Source: CAWGHZ01 sp963775315 (GTDB lineage: Bacteria; Pseudomonadota; Alphaproteobacteria; MPNO01; DASWLB01). From it: a stretch of 64,000 nucleotides of DNA. This document shows positions 51,903 through 61,030 of this stretch, piece by piece. Under the pieces are notes generated by a model. That model worked only from the letters and a program-made list of their open reading frames with translations, was not told the DNA's origin and did not search any database. Position numbers and translations under genes: made by a program. The stretch lies in NCBI GenBank assembly GCA_963775315.1, contig CAVZIN010000007.1, positions 744,001 to 808,000 of the forward strand. Direction: 5' to 3'. Position 1 is the first letter of the stretch; each line of letters opens with the position of its first letter.

Positions 51903-54020
51903 ATGACATCGACTTACTGGTTCGTGATCGCCTGCGGAATCGTGGCGCTCGGCTACGGCGCCTGGGCATCCCGCTCGATCCTCGCCGCCAGTGCCGGCAC
52001 CGCGCGCATGCAGGAGATCGCGGCCGCGGTCCAGGAGGGCGCCAAGGCTTATCTCAACCGGCAATACACCACGATCGGCCTCGTCGGCATCGTGGTGTGC
52101 GTGATTCTCGGCTTTCTGCTGAGCGTCTACAGCGCGATCGGCTTCGCCATCGGCGCCATCCTGTCGGGCACCGCGGGCTATGTCGGCATGAACGTCTCGG
52201 TCCGCGCCAACGTGCGCACCGCCGAGGCCGCGCGCTCCGGCGGGCTGCGCCCGGCGCTCGACATCGCGTTCAAGTCGGGCGCGATCACCGGCATGCTGGT
52301 GGTCGGGCTCGGGCTTCTCGGCGTCGCCGGCTACTACTTCGTGCTGCGCGGCGTGTTCGATGCGGCCGACCCGGCCGGCCTCCGCCACATCCTCGAGGCG
52401 CTGGTGGCGCTCGGCTTCGGCGGCTCGCTGATTTCGATCTTCGCCCGGCTGGGCGGCGGCATCTTCACCAAGGGCGCCGACGTCGGCGCCGACCTGGTCG
52501 GCAAGATCGAGGCGGGCATCCCCGAGGACGACCCCCGGAACGCCGCGGTGATTGCCGACAATGTGGGTGACAATGTGGGCGACTGCGCCGGCATGGCGGC
52601 CGACCTGTTCGAGACCTACGCGGTCACGATGGTGGCGACTATGCTGCTCGCCGGCATCTTCTTCACCGGCGCGCCGCTCGAGACGATGATGGTCTATCCG
52701 CTGGTCATCGGCGGGGTGTGCATCCTCGCCTCGGTGGTCGGCGTGTTCTTCGTCCGGCTCGGCCCGTCCAACAACATCATGGGCGCGCTCTACAAAGGTT
52801 TCATCGCATCGGCGGTGATCTCGTTCGTGCTGGTCGGCATCGCCACCTGGGTGATGTATGGCGGGTTCTCCACCGTGATACCGATGGGCGCCACCCAGAT
52901 CACTTCGCTGTCCTTGATGGAATGCGTGCTGGTCGGGCTCGGCGTCACCGGCCTGCTGGTGTGGATCACCGAGTACTACACCGGGGTGAACCACAAGCCG
53001 GTGCTGTCGGTCGCCCGCGCCTCGCAGACCGGCCACGGCACCAACGTGATCCAGGGCCTCGCGGTCTCGATGGAGGCGACGGCGCTCCCCGTGGTCGTGA
53101 TCTGCGCCGGCATCCTGCTCGCCTACTTCGCGGCGGGGCTGTTCGGCATCGCGCTTGCCGCGACCACCATGCTGGCGCTCGCCGGCGTCGTGATCGCGCT
53201 CGACGCGTACGGGCCGGTCACCGACAACGCGGGCGGCATCGCCGAGATGGCGGACCTGCCGCCCGACGTGCGCACCTCGACCGACGCGCTCGACGCGGTC
53301 GGCAACACCACCAAGGCGGTGACCAAGGGCTACGCTATCGGCTCGGCCGGCCTCGCCGCGCTGGTGCTGTTCGCCGCCTACACCCAGGACCTGAAGCACT
53401 ACTTCCCGAACCTGGCCGGCCAGATCGAGTTCCGCTTGCAGGACCCGTACGTCGTGGTCGGGCTGCTGCTCGGCGGGCTGCTGCCCTATTTGTTCGGCTC
53501 GCTCGGCATGCAGGCAGTCGGGCGCGCGGCGGGCAGCGTGGTCGTGGAGGTACGCCGCCAGTTCAAGGAGATACCCGGCATCATGGAGGGGACGGCGAAG
53601 CCGGAGTACGGCCGCGCCGTCGACCTGCTGACCCGGGCGGCGATCCGCGAGATGATCCTGCCGTCGCTCCTGCCGGTCCTCGCGCCGATCGTCGTCTGGC
53701 TGGTGATCTGGTGGATCGCCGGCGAGGTGGCGGCGTTCACCACCCTCGGCGCGCTGCTCCTCGGCACGATCGTCACGGGCCTGTTCGTCGCGATCTCGAT
53801 GACCTCGGGCGGCGGCGCCTGGGACAACGCCAAGAAGTTCATCGAGGACAACAACTACGGCGGCAAGGGCTCCGAGGCGCACAAGGCCGCGGTGACCGGC
53901 GATACCGTCGGCGACCCGTACAAGGATACGGCAGGCCCCGCGATCAACCCGATGATCAAGATCATCAACATCGTGGCGCTGCTGATGCTCGCCATCCTTT
54001 CGGGACTGCTGCCGCACTAA
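51903..54020 (+). CDS. hppA: K+-independent membrane H+-translocating pyrophosphatase
   Basis: A 705-aa proton pump driven by pyrophosphate hydrolysis, with about 16 membrane helices. Catalytic motifs: GGIFTKGADVGADLVGKIEA, PEDDPRNAAVIADNVGDNVG and DCAGMAADLFETY, then ALDAYGPVTDNAGGIAEMA and SGGGAWDNAKKFIED with VTGDTVGDPYKDTAGPAINP. In GNTTKAVTKGYAIGSAGL the Lys marks the K+-independent class. ATG 51903 is the normal start, after AAGGAAAAA. It is a single gene, common in Rhodospirillales and Hyphomicrobiales. Confidence 0.97.
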   Translation: MTSTYWFVIACGIVALGYGAWASRSILAASAGTARMQEIAAAVQEGAKAYLNRQYTTIGLVGIVVCVILGFLLSVYSAIGFAIGAILSGTAGYVGMNVSVRANVRTAEAARSGGLRPALDIAFKSGAITGMLVVGLGLLGVAGYYFVLRGVFDAADPAGLRHILEALVALGFGGSLISIFARLGGGIFTKGADVGADLVGKIEAGIPEDDPRNAAVIADNVGDNVGDCAGMAADLFETYAVTMVATMLLAGIFFTGAPLETMMVYPLVIGGVCILASVVGVFFVRLGPSNNIMGALYKGFIASAVISFVLVGIATWVMYGGFSTVIPMGATQITSLSLMECVLVGLGVTGLLVWITEYYTGVNHKPVLSVARASQTGHGTNVIQGLAVSMEATALPVVVICAGILLAYFAAGLFGIALAATTMLALAGVVIALDAYGPVTDNAGGIAEMADLPPDVRTSTDALDAVGNTTKAVTKGYAIGSAGLAALVLFAAYTQDLKHYFPNLAGQIEFRLQDPYVVVGLLLGGLLPYLFGSLGMQAVGRAAGSVVVEVRRQFKEIPGIMEGTAKPEYGRAVDLLTRAAIREMILPSLLPVLAPIVVWLVIWWIAGEVAAFTTLGALLLGTIVTGLFVAISMTSGGGAWDNAKKFIEDNNYGGKGSEAHKAAVTGDTVGDPYKDTAGPAINPMIKIINIVALLMLAILSGLLPH

Positions 54021-54099
54021 TCGCCGGTCGAGTCCCCGACGGCGCGTTCAGGCGAGGCGATCCGGAACCCCCGGTCGCCTCGCTTCGCTTCCGGACGGC

Positions 54100-56493
54100 T
54101 CAGCCGTTCAGCAGCCGCTCGATGTCGGCGAGGCGCATCGGCACCTCGTCCAGCACCTTGCCGAGGGGGGCGAGGGCGTCGTTCACCGCGCTCGCGATGG
54201 CGGCCGGCGCGCCGAGATAGCCGCCCTCGCCGGATCCCTTCTGCCCATGCGAGGTGAGCGGCGAGGGGGTGCAGTGCTCGACGTCGCGCACGCGCGGGAT
54301 CTCGTGCACGGACGGCAGCAGGTAGTCCACGAAGGATGCGGCGAGGAACTGGCCGTCCGGCCCGTAGGCGAATTTCTCGTAGAGCGCCGCGCCGATGCCG
54401 TGGGCGATGCCGCCGATGATCATGCCACGCACGATGCCGGGGTTGATTACCGTGCCGCAATCGTGGGCGATGACGTAGTCGAGGACCGTCACCTTGCCTG
54501 TCGCCGGGTCGATCTCGACGAATGGCATGTGCGCTTGGAAGGCGAAGCAGGGATAGATCTGCACCCGCTTGTTCTCGTCGGGCAGCTTTCCGCCGAGCGG
54601 CACGGAGGTGACGTGCAGCTCGTTGAGGGCGGGCTCCATCCCCTCCGGCATCAGGTCGAGGCGCTGGTGCGCGATGCGGCAGAGCTCGGCCCAGGTGAGC
54701 TTCCGCGACCGGTCGGACGGGTCGACCACGTCGCCACCGTCATATTCGAGCTCGCCGGCGGGCTTGCCGAAATTGTGCGCGGCGATCGCCATCAGCTTCT
54801 TCTTCAGCTTCTGCGCCGCGCCCGCGGCCGCCCCGCCCAGCATGATCGCCATGCGGCTCGCCACCGGGCTGCGCGTCACCAGCCCGACCAGCAAATCGGC
54901 GTGCACCACGCGGATCGCGTCCGGGTCGCGCTCCAGCTCCTCGGCGACGATGGTGGCGACCAGCGTCTCGTGGCCCTGGCCGGAAGTCGTGGTGCCCATC
55001 ATCGCGGTCACGACGCCGTTGAGGTCGATGCGCACCTGGCACGCCTCCATGAAGGTCGTGATGGCGAGCTTGGGGTTCAGCAGGTTCTCGTGGATGTTGT
55101 TGCCGCCCGACGGCTCCAGGCAGCAAGCGACGCCGATGCCGGCGAGGCGCCCGGCAGCGCGGATCTCGTCCCGCCGGCGGACCAGCGTGTCGTAGTCGGC
55201 GAGGGCCAGCGCCTTGTCGAGCACGGTGTGGTAATCACCCGAATCGTACTTGGTGCCGGACGGGATCTCGTAGGGGAACTGGTCCTTCCGGATCAGGTTG
55301 CGCCGGCGCAGCTCCAGCCGATCGATGCCGAGATGGCGCGCCACCTTGTCGACGGCGGTCTCGATCGCCCAGTTGGTGGGCGACTGGCCGAAGCCCCGCA
55401 CCGCCACCTCGCCCGACTTGTTCGTCGTGACCGAGGTCGGGCGGTACTCGACGCTGTTGATCTGGTACGGCCCGACGATGGCGGTGATCGGCTTGGCGAG
55501 CTGGAAGGGCGCGCGGCCGGGATAGGCGCCGGCATCGTCGATGGCGAAGATTTTGAGCGCCCGGATGCGCCCGCCGACCTCGAACGCCACCTGCATGTCG
55601 AAGATGCGGTCGGGCCCGTGCGAATTGCCCGCCGCTAGATTATCGATCCGATCCTCGATGAAACGCACCGGGAAGCCCGTATTGCGCGAGAGGTAGCCGC
55701 ACAGGATGGTGTGCTTCATGCCGCGCTTGGTGCCGTAGCTGCCGCCGACATCGACGTCCTGGTGGACGAGCACGGCGTTCGCCGGCAGGCGCAGCGCGTG
55801 GGCGAGCTGCTCGGCGTAGTTGGTCATCTGGATCGAGGCCCAGACGTCGAGCACCTTGGTGCCGCGGTTCCATTGGCAGAGCGCGCCGAACGTTTCGATG
55901 GGCACGGTGGCGCTCCGCCCCCAGCGGGCGCGGAACTTCAGCGTGTGGGCGGCGGCGGCGAAATCCTTGTCCACTGGGCCCCAGACGAACCGGCCGGAAT
56001 AGAGCAGGTTCGTTCCGTGGTCGGGATGGACCAGCGGCGCGTCGTCCTTGAGCGCCGCCTCGGGGTCGACCACGGGCTCCAGCGGCTCGTATTCGACGAC
56101 CACCTTCTCGGCGGCATCCTCGGCGAGCGCGCGGGAATCGGCGCAGACCGCCGCCACCCATTCGCCGGCATAGCGCGTGATCCCGTGTGCCAGCGGGTAC
56201 CAGCGCACGTTGGGGAGATCGAGCCCCTGGAACATAGGTTCGGTGTCGCGGGCGAGTTCGTCGCCGGTGACGACCGCGTGCACGCCCGGAATGGCGAGCG
56301 CGGCCGACACGTCGATCGACAGGATCTTCGCGCGCGGATAGGGGCTCGCAACAGGCGCGACATGCTTGGTTTCGGGCAGGCGCACGTCCTGCACGTAGGT
56401 GCCGGCGCCGGTGACGAAGCGCTCGGCTTCCTTGGTGCGGCGCGGCCGCGCGACGAAGCGGTAGTTCTTGAGGTGCGGCGCGTCGTCCATCAC
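54100..56493 (-). CDS. Xanthine dehydrogenase family molybdopterin-binding subunit
   Basis: A 797-aa large subunit of a molybdenum hydroxylase. N-terminal RRTKEAERFVTGAGTYVQDV, Mo-site loops VGGSYGTKRGMKH, AVRGFGQSPTNWAIETAVDK and GTTTSGQGHETLVATIVAEE, and the C-terminal catalytic Glu in GQKGSGEGGYLGAPAAIAS. It lacks the AYRCSFR loop of aerobic CO dehydrogenase, so CO oxidation is unlikely. It is the last gene of the four-gene operon and overlaps the 2Fe-2S subunit gene by 4 bp. Confidence 0.93.
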   Translation of the reverse strand: MMDDAPHLKNYRFVARPRRTKEAERFVTGAGTYVQDVRLPETKHVAPVASPYPRAKILSIDVSAALAIPGVHAVVTGDELARDTEPMFQGLDLPNVRWYPLAHGITRYAGEWVAAVCADSRALAEDAAEKVVVEYEPLEPVVDPEAALKDDAPLVHPDHGTNLLYSGRFVWGPVDKDFAAAAHTLKFRARWGRSATVPIETFGALCQWNRGTKVLDVWASIQMTNYAEQLAHALRLPANAVLVHQDVDVGGSYGTKRGMKHTILCGYLSRNTGFPVRFIEDRIDNLAAGNSHGPDRIFDMQVAFEVGGRIRALKIFAIDDAGAYPGRAPFQLAKPITAIVGPYQINSVEYRPTSVTTNKSGEVAVRGFGQSPTNWAIETAVDKVARHLGIDRLELRRRNLIRKDQFPYEIPSGTKYDSGDYHTVLDKALALADYDTLVRRRDEIRAAGRLAGIGVACCLEPSGGNNIHENLLNPKLAITTFMEACQVRIDLNGVVTAMMGTTTSGQGHETLVATIVAEELERDPDAIRVVHADLLVGLVTRSPVASRMAIMLGGAAAGAAQKLKKKLMAIAAHNFGKPAGELEYDGGDVVDPSDRSRKLTWAELCRIAHQRLDLMPEGMEPALNELHVTSVPLGGKLPDENKRVQIYPCFAFQAHMPFVEIDPATGKVTVLDYVIAHDCGTVINPGIVRGMIIGGIAHGIGAALYEKFAYGPDGQFLAASFVDYLLPSVHEIPRVRDVEHCTPSPLTSHGQKGSGEGGYLGAPAAIASAVNDALAPLGKVLDEVPMRLADIERLLNG

Positions 56494-56975
56494 TCACCCG
56501 CCTTTCGCCGCTCGGCGGCCCGCTGGATGGATTCCACGATCTGCACATAGCCGGTGCAGCGGCAGAGATTGCCGGAGATCGCCTCCTCGATCTCGTCCCG
56601 CGTCGGCGACGGGTTGCGGGCGAGCAGCCCTTCGGCGGCTATCAGCATGCCCGGCGTGCAGTAGCCGCACTGCTGCGCATGCCCTTCCCAGAACGAATCC
56701 TGCAGCACGCCGGGCGAGCCGTCCGGCTGGCACAGCCCCTCGACGGTGGTGACCTCATGGCCCGCGGCCATCACCGCGAAGATCAGGCAGGAGCGCACCG
56801 CGACGCCGTCGAGCAGCACCGAGCAGGCGCCGCAGACCCCGTGCTCGCAGCCCATGTGCGTGCCGGTGAGGCCGAGATGGTCGCGCAGGAAATCGAGTAG
56901 CGTCACGCGCGGCTCCGCCTGGGCCTCGCGCGCGCGCCCATTGACGGTCAGGCGGATGGTCTGCGGTGACGTCAT
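56490..56975 (-). CDS. 2Fe-2S subunit of molybdenum hydroxylase
   Basis: A 161-aa CoxS/XdhA-type electron-transfer subunit with two clusters. Plant-ferredoxin type: GCEHGVCGACSVLLDG with a further Cys in VRSCLIFAV. Alpha-helical type: QQCGYCTPGMLIAAEG and CRCTGYVQIVESIQ. It carries electrons from the Mo site to FAD. Start and stop overlap its neighbours (ATGA at 56972-56975 and at 56490-56493), so the complex is made from one coupled transcript. Confidence 0.95.
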   Translation of the reverse strand: MTSPQTIRLTVNGRAREAQAEPRVTLLDFLRDHLGLTGTHMGCEHGVCGACSVLLDGVAVRSCLIFAVMAAGHEVTTVEGLCQPDGSPGVLQDSFWEGHAQQCGYCTPGMLIAAEGLLARNPSPTRDEIEEAISGNLCRCTGYVQIVESIQRAAERRKAGE

Positions 56976-57844
56976 GCGCGCGCCTCCCGTGCGGCGTCTT
57001 CGATGGCGCGGCGCACCAGGGCGGGCGCGGCGCGGCGGCGGTACTCGGCACTGGCGTGCCCGTCGGACGGTGGGTCGAGCCGCGCGGCGACCTCGCCCGC
57101 GGCCGCGCGCAGCGCCTCCTCGTCGAGCCGCGAGCCGACCAGCGCCGCCTCGGACGCGGCGAGCCGCAGCGGCGCCGGCGCGGCCCCGCCGACCGCCACG
57201 GCCGCGCGCCGGCAGACGCCGTCATCGTCGAGCTGAAGCTGCGCCGCTGCGGCGACGATGGCGAAGTCGCCATGGCGCTCGGCGACCTCGGTGAAGCCGG
57301 TGCCGATGCGGCCGGGCCCCGCCCAGGTCGGAAAGGAGATTTCGGTCAGGCATTCGTGCGCGCGCCGCGCCGTCTCCATGGCGCCGAGGAAGAAGGCCTC
57401 CGCGGGCACTTCGCGGTCGTCGCGCACCGCGTGCAAGGTGATGGTCGCGCCGAGCGCGACGGCGACCAGGGGGATCTCGGCCGAAGGGTCGCCGAGCGCG
57501 ATCGAGCCGCCGACCGTCCCCCGCGCCCGCGTCTGGCCGTGCCCCACCCAGGGCAGCGCCTTGGCGAGCAGGGGAGCGGCGCGGGCGACCTCGCGGGAGG
57601 TGAGGGCGGCGGCCTGGCGCGTCGCCGCCTTGATGACCAGCCTGTTGCCCGCGATCGTAATCCCGTTTAGCACGTCGATGTCGTTGATGTCGATCAGCAG
57701 CGCGGGACGGGCGAACCGCATGGCCATCAGCGGCACCAGGGTCTGACCGCCGGCGATAATCATCGCCTCGTCGTTCGCCTCCAGCGCCTCGCACACTTCG
57801 GCCACGCTCGCGGCGCGGCGATACTCGAACGGCGCCGCCTTCAT
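56972..57844 (-). CDS. FAD-binding subunit of molybdenum hydroxylase
   Basis: A 290-aa CoxM/XdhB-type flavoprotein. FAD pyrophosphate motif AMIIAGGQTLVPLMAMRFAR, second flavin motif RARGTVGGSIALGDPSAEIP, and the C-terminal CO_deh_flav_C domain (GFTEVAERHGDFAIVAAAAQ). It accepts electrons from the 2Fe-2S subunit. The ATG overlaps the UbiD-type decarboxylase stop by 4 bp, physically linking the decarboxylase to the hydroxylase. Confidence 0.94.
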   Translation of the reverse strand: MKAAPFEYRRAASVAEVCEALEANDEAMIIAGGQTLVPLMAMRFARPALLIDINDIDVLNGITIAGNRLVIKAATRQAAALTSREVARAAPLLAKALPWVGHGQTRARGTVGGSIALGDPSAEIPLVAVALGATITLHAVRDDREVPAEAFFLGAMETARRAHECLTEISFPTWAGPGRIGTGFTEVAERHGDFAIVAAAAQLQLDDDGVCRRAAVAVGGAAPAPLRLAASEAALVGSRLDEEALRAAAGEVAARLDPPSDGHASAEYRRRAAPALVRRAIEDAAREARA

Positions 57845-59502
57845 CGCTTCGCGTCGCCGTTGGCGGCGTCCCAGCCCTCCTCGACGTCGCGCACGCTGGT
57901 CTCGGGGACGACGTTCTTCTGCTGGCGCTGCAGCGTGCGCCGCCCGTTCTCCAGCCAGTCGCTGTCGGCGGCGCGCATCGCCATCTCGTCCCAGGCGGGC
58001 GTCCAGTCGCCGAGCGAGTAGCCGTGCCAGGGCGATTCCGGGTTGAGCTTGGGCAGGCCGATCTTCTCCCAGAGCCTCTTCGCCCCCTCCATGTATTCGC
58101 GGGCGGGCAGCGCGAGGGGCGGCATGTCGCTCTTCATCGTGGCGTCGATCAGCAGCGTCGAGTCCTCCTCGCCGTGATGCTCGCGCTTCGGCCCGTGCCC
58201 CTGGGCGCGGTGGCCCAGCGTCTTCACGTCCTCGACCGGGTTGATGCGATAGGCCATCGCCCAGAGGATAGCGTCGGCATTGTCAGGGTCGATGTCCTCC
58301 GACACGCCGATGCAGATCTTGGACCAGTCCGACCGGTACGCGGCGGCGGCGTAGAGGGCGCGCCACACCTCGGTGCGCGGGGTCGCGCGCTTGAAGCTGA
58401 CGATGGTGATGCGGAGCAGCCCGGTCAGCTTCTCGTGCATCGAAACGCGGCTGACGCCGCGGATGCCAAGCTGGTCGCGCAGATGGTGCAGGAAGATCGG
58501 CTCGTACGCGACGCGCTTGATGACCGAGGATTCCGACGGCGCCACCTGGCTGATGTAGGACGGGATCACCGCGTTCCGCCGATGGGTGATGGCGGTCACC
58601 CGCATCGGCATGTTGAACTCCTCCAGCGCGACGTGGCCGTGAGATTCGCCGAACGGGCCCTCGGGCTCGACCATCTCGGGATCGATCACCCCCTCGATCA
58701 CCAGCTCGGCCTCGGCCGGCACCATCAGGTCGACGGTGCGCGCGCGCACGATGTTGATCGGCGCCCCCGCCAGCCCGCCGGCGATGCCGATCTCGTCGGT
58801 GTCGAGCGGCAGTTTCTGCGGCGCGACGTAGGCGACGTAGGGCGGGCAGCCGAGCACGATGGCGCATTCCAGCTTCTCGCCGCGCTTCTTCGCCTTCTGC
58901 CAGTGGAGATAGCCGCCCGCCCCGCCGATGCGTGTCGCCATGCGCACCACCAGCCGGTCCGACGCCTTCAGCCCGGCGCGGTAGGTGCCCATGTTCTGGA
59001 CGCCGGTCTCCGGGTCCTTGGTGATGACGTTGGTCGCGGTGAGCGTCGGGGCGGAATCGAAGCCTGGCGTGGAGACGGGAATCGGCAGGGCGTCGAGCCC
59101 CTTGCCGGGGCCGAGCAAATCCTCGCCCTCGATCACCACCTCGTGGCAGGGCGCCTCGTTCACCAGGCGGGGCGCGACGGGGTGGGCGATCGCATGGTCC
59201 CACTTGGCCTGAATCTCCTTCACCGGAACGCCCATGCCGACACCGTAGATCGCGGCGTTCGCGGCGAGCGCGCCGACGACGACCGGCATGTCGTACTTAC
59301 GCCCGTGCCCGTCGACGATGTTGCGGAACAGGAAGGCCTTGCGGTCCGGCTCGGCGATGCCGCCGAGGAATTGCCAGCGCACCAGCGGGTGCAGCTCGGT
59401 GTCCTTGTTCACCGGCGCGTCGATGGCGGTGAGAAGCCCCGCCTTCTCGAGGGCCTCGATATGGTCGTGCAGGTCGGCGTAGCCCCGGGCGGCCGCTGTC
59501 AT
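57841..59502 (-). CDS. UbiD family decarboxylase
   Basis: A 553-aa prenylated-FMN-dependent (de)carboxylase, UbiD/Fdc/PpcA-like. Visible family blocks are NMGTYRAGL (residues about 170-178), EGPFGESHGH (about 281-290) with the catalytic glutamates, and VGVSEDIDPDNADAILWAMA near the C-terminus. These proteins decarboxylate or carboxylate aromatic and alpha,beta-unsaturated acids. ATG 59502 follows AGGAGGG; an ATG at 59544 has no such site. It is first in the operon with the three Mo-hydroxylase subunits. No prFMN synthase (UbiX) is in the window. Confidence 0.93.
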   Translation of the reverse strand: MTAAARGYADLHDHIEALEKAGLLTAIDAPVNKDTELHPLVRWQFLGGIAEPDRKAFLFRNIVDGHGRKYDMPVVVGALAANAAIYGVGMGVPVKEIQAKWDHAIAHPVAPRLVNEAPCHEVVIEGEDLLGPGKGLDALPIPVSTPGFDSAPTLTATNVITKDPETGVQNMGTYRAGLKASDRLVVRMATRIGGAGGYLHWQKAKKRGEKLECAIVLGCPPYVAYVAPQKLPLDTDEIGIAGGLAGAPINIVRARTVDLMVPAEAELVIEGVIDPEMVEPEGPFGESHGHVALEEFNMPMRVTAITHRRNAVIPSYISQVAPSESSVIKRVAYEPIFLHHLRDQLGIRGVSRVSMHEKLTGLLRITIVSFKRATPRTEVWRALYAAAAYRSDWSKICIGVSEDIDPDNADAILWAMAYRINPVEDVKTLGHRAQGHGPKREHHGEEDSTLLIDATMKSDMPPLALPAREYMEGAKRLWEKIGLPKLNPESPWHGYSLGDWTPAWDEMAMRAADSDWLENGRRTLQRQQKNVVPETSVRDVEEGWDAANGDAKR

Positions 59503-59568
59503 TCGTTCCCTCCTGTGTGCGCGGGCGATCTTATGACAGGGCAAGGGGCGCGGGGTAGGGCTTATCGC

Positions 59569-60336
59569 CTACGGAATGAACTGCTCGTTGAGGATGCGTT
59601 CCTCGAGATTGTGCTCGGGGTCGAACAGCAGGGTGAGGCGGATGTCCCGCGCCTCGCGCACCCGCACATCGCGCACGTCGCGCACCTCTGTGTAGTCGGC
59701 GACGGCGCTGACCGGGCGCTTCGAGGGCTCCAGCACTTGGATGGCGAGCGCGGCGCTGACCGGCAGCAGCGCGCCGCGCCAGCGCCGCGGGCGGAACGCG
59801 CTGATCGGGGTGAGGGCGAGGAGCCCGGTGCCGAGCGGCAGGATCGGGCCGTGCGCCGACAGGTTGTAGGCCGTCGAGCCCGCCGGGGTGGCGATCAGCA
59901 CCCCGTCGCAGACGAGCTCGGTCATCCGGACGCGGGAGTCGATCTTGATGCGGAGCTTCGCCGCCTGGCGGCTTTCGCGCAGCAGCGAGACCTCGTTGAT
60001 CGCGATGGCCTCGTGCGTCTCGCCGGTCAGGGAGCGCGCCACCATGCGGAGCGGGTGGAGCTGTACCGCGGTCGCGCGCTCCAGCCGCTGGCGGAGGCGC
60101 GTCTCGCTGAACTCGTTGAGCAGGAAGCCGACCGTGCCGCGGTTCATGCCATAGAACGGCACCTCGCGGTCGAGGTGGCGGTGCAGCGTCTCCAGCATCG
60201 TGCCGTCGCCGCCCAGCGTCACGATCACGTCGGCGGCCTCGATCGCGACGTTGCCGTAGCGCTTGCGCAGCCGGCGCAGCGCCGACTGGGCCGAGGAGGT
60301 CTCGGCGGCGACGAAGGCGATGGACTTGTACGGCAC
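59569..60336 (-). CDS. nadK: NAD kinase
   Basis: A 255-aa ATP-NAD kinase making NADP. Signature GGDGTMLETLHRHL after AADVIVTL, MNRGTVGFLLNEF, AINEVSLLR, and VCDGVLIATPAGSTAYNLSA with HGPILPLGTGLLALTPIS. The start is GTG 60336 after GGGAGGGGG. The frame is open to 60468, but those residues are Arg/Pro-rich and overlap rplI. It lies 37 bp after the rplI stop. Confidence 0.93.
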   Translation of the reverse strand: MPYKSIAFVAAETSSAQSALRRLRKRYGNVAIEAADVIVTLGGDGTMLETLHRHLDREVPFYGMNRGTVGFLLNEFSETRLRQRLERATAVQLHPLRMVARSLTGETHEAIAINEVSLLRESRQAAKLRIKIDSRVRMTELVCDGVLIATPAGSTAYNLSAHGPILPLGTGLLALTPISAFRPRRWRGALLPVSAALAIQVLEPSKRPVSAVADYTEVRDVRDVRVREARDIRLTLLFDPEHNLEERILNEQFIP

Positions 60337-60373
60337 GGCAGCCCCCTCCCGCGCCGGCCGGCCGCCCTGGCGA

Positions 60374-61030
60374 CTAGCGCCGGCGGCGGGCGAGCGTGGT
60401 TTCGGACGGGCGGTCGTCGTCTTCGCCCTCGTCGCCCTCGGCGGCTTCCTCCGCGGGTGCACCGGCATCCTGCGGCCGCGCCCCGGTCTCGAACATCTCT
60501 TCGGCGGCGGCGCGCGCCTCTTCCTCGGCCTGGCGCTCGGCGACGTCGGCGGGGCGCTCGCCCCTTGCCTGAATCTGGAGCTCGTCCGGAGAGCGGGCGA
60601 CGTTGGCGGTCAGCTCGACGATCACCTCGGGGTGCAAAGCGACGCGGAACTTGTGCAGCCCGACGGTCTTGATCGTCTGTTCGAGCAGCACCTGGCGGCG
60701 CTCGACCGTTACGCCGGCGTCGGTCAGCCCCTTGTGCAGGTCGCGCGCCGACACCGAGCCGTAGAGCTGGTCCGACTCGCTCGCCTGGCGGATCAGCGAC
60801 AGCACCATGCCGGCGAGCTTCTCGGCGGCCGACTCCGCGTCTTTGCGTCGCGTGAGGTTGGTGGCCTCAAGCTGCGTCCGCCTCTCGTCGAACCTCTTGC
60901 GGTTCTCGTCGGTGGCGCGCAGCGCCTTGCCCTGAGGCAGCAGGTAGTTGCGGGCGAAGCCGGGCTTCACCTGCACCACATCGCCCATCTGGCCGAGCTT
61001 CTCGACCCGCTCCAGCAGTATGACTTGCAT
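60374..61030 (-). CDS. rplI: 50S ribosomal protein L9 with long acidic tail
   Basis: Binds 23S rRNA near the L1 stalk. The N-terminal domain is canonical: MQVILLERVEKLGQMGDVVQ, VKPGFARNYLLPQGKALRAT. The C-domain has SDQLYGSVSARDLHKGL and VGLHKFRVALHPEVIVELTA. At 218 aa it exceeds the usual 150 or so because of an Ala/Glu-rich tail (AERQAEEEARAAAEEMFETG to EGDEGEDDD), as seen in some alphaproteobacteria. The ATG overlaps the DUF2232 stop. Confidence 0.95.
   Translation of the reverse strand: MQVILLERVEKLGQMGDVVQVKPGFARNYLLPQGKALRATDENRKRFDERRTQLEATNLTRRKDAESAAEKLAGMVLSLIRQASESDQLYGSVSARDLHKGLTDAGVTVERRQVLLEQTIKTVGLHKFRVALHPEVIVELTANVARSPDELQIQARGERPADVAERQAEEEARAAAEEMFETGARPQDAGAPAEEAAEGDEGEDDDRPSETTLARRRR

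Noticed and set aside
54021..54099. Terminator between hppA and the Mo-hydroxylase gene
   Set aside because: An imperfect CGCCG-TCGGGGACTCGA-CGGCG hairpin is present, but it lacks a T run and its pairing is weak.
54100..57844. Aerobic carbon monoxide dehydrogenase (coxLSM)
   Set aside because: The large subunit lacks the AYRCSFR active-site loop and instead has VRGFGQSP. The UbiD partner also argues for an organic substrate.
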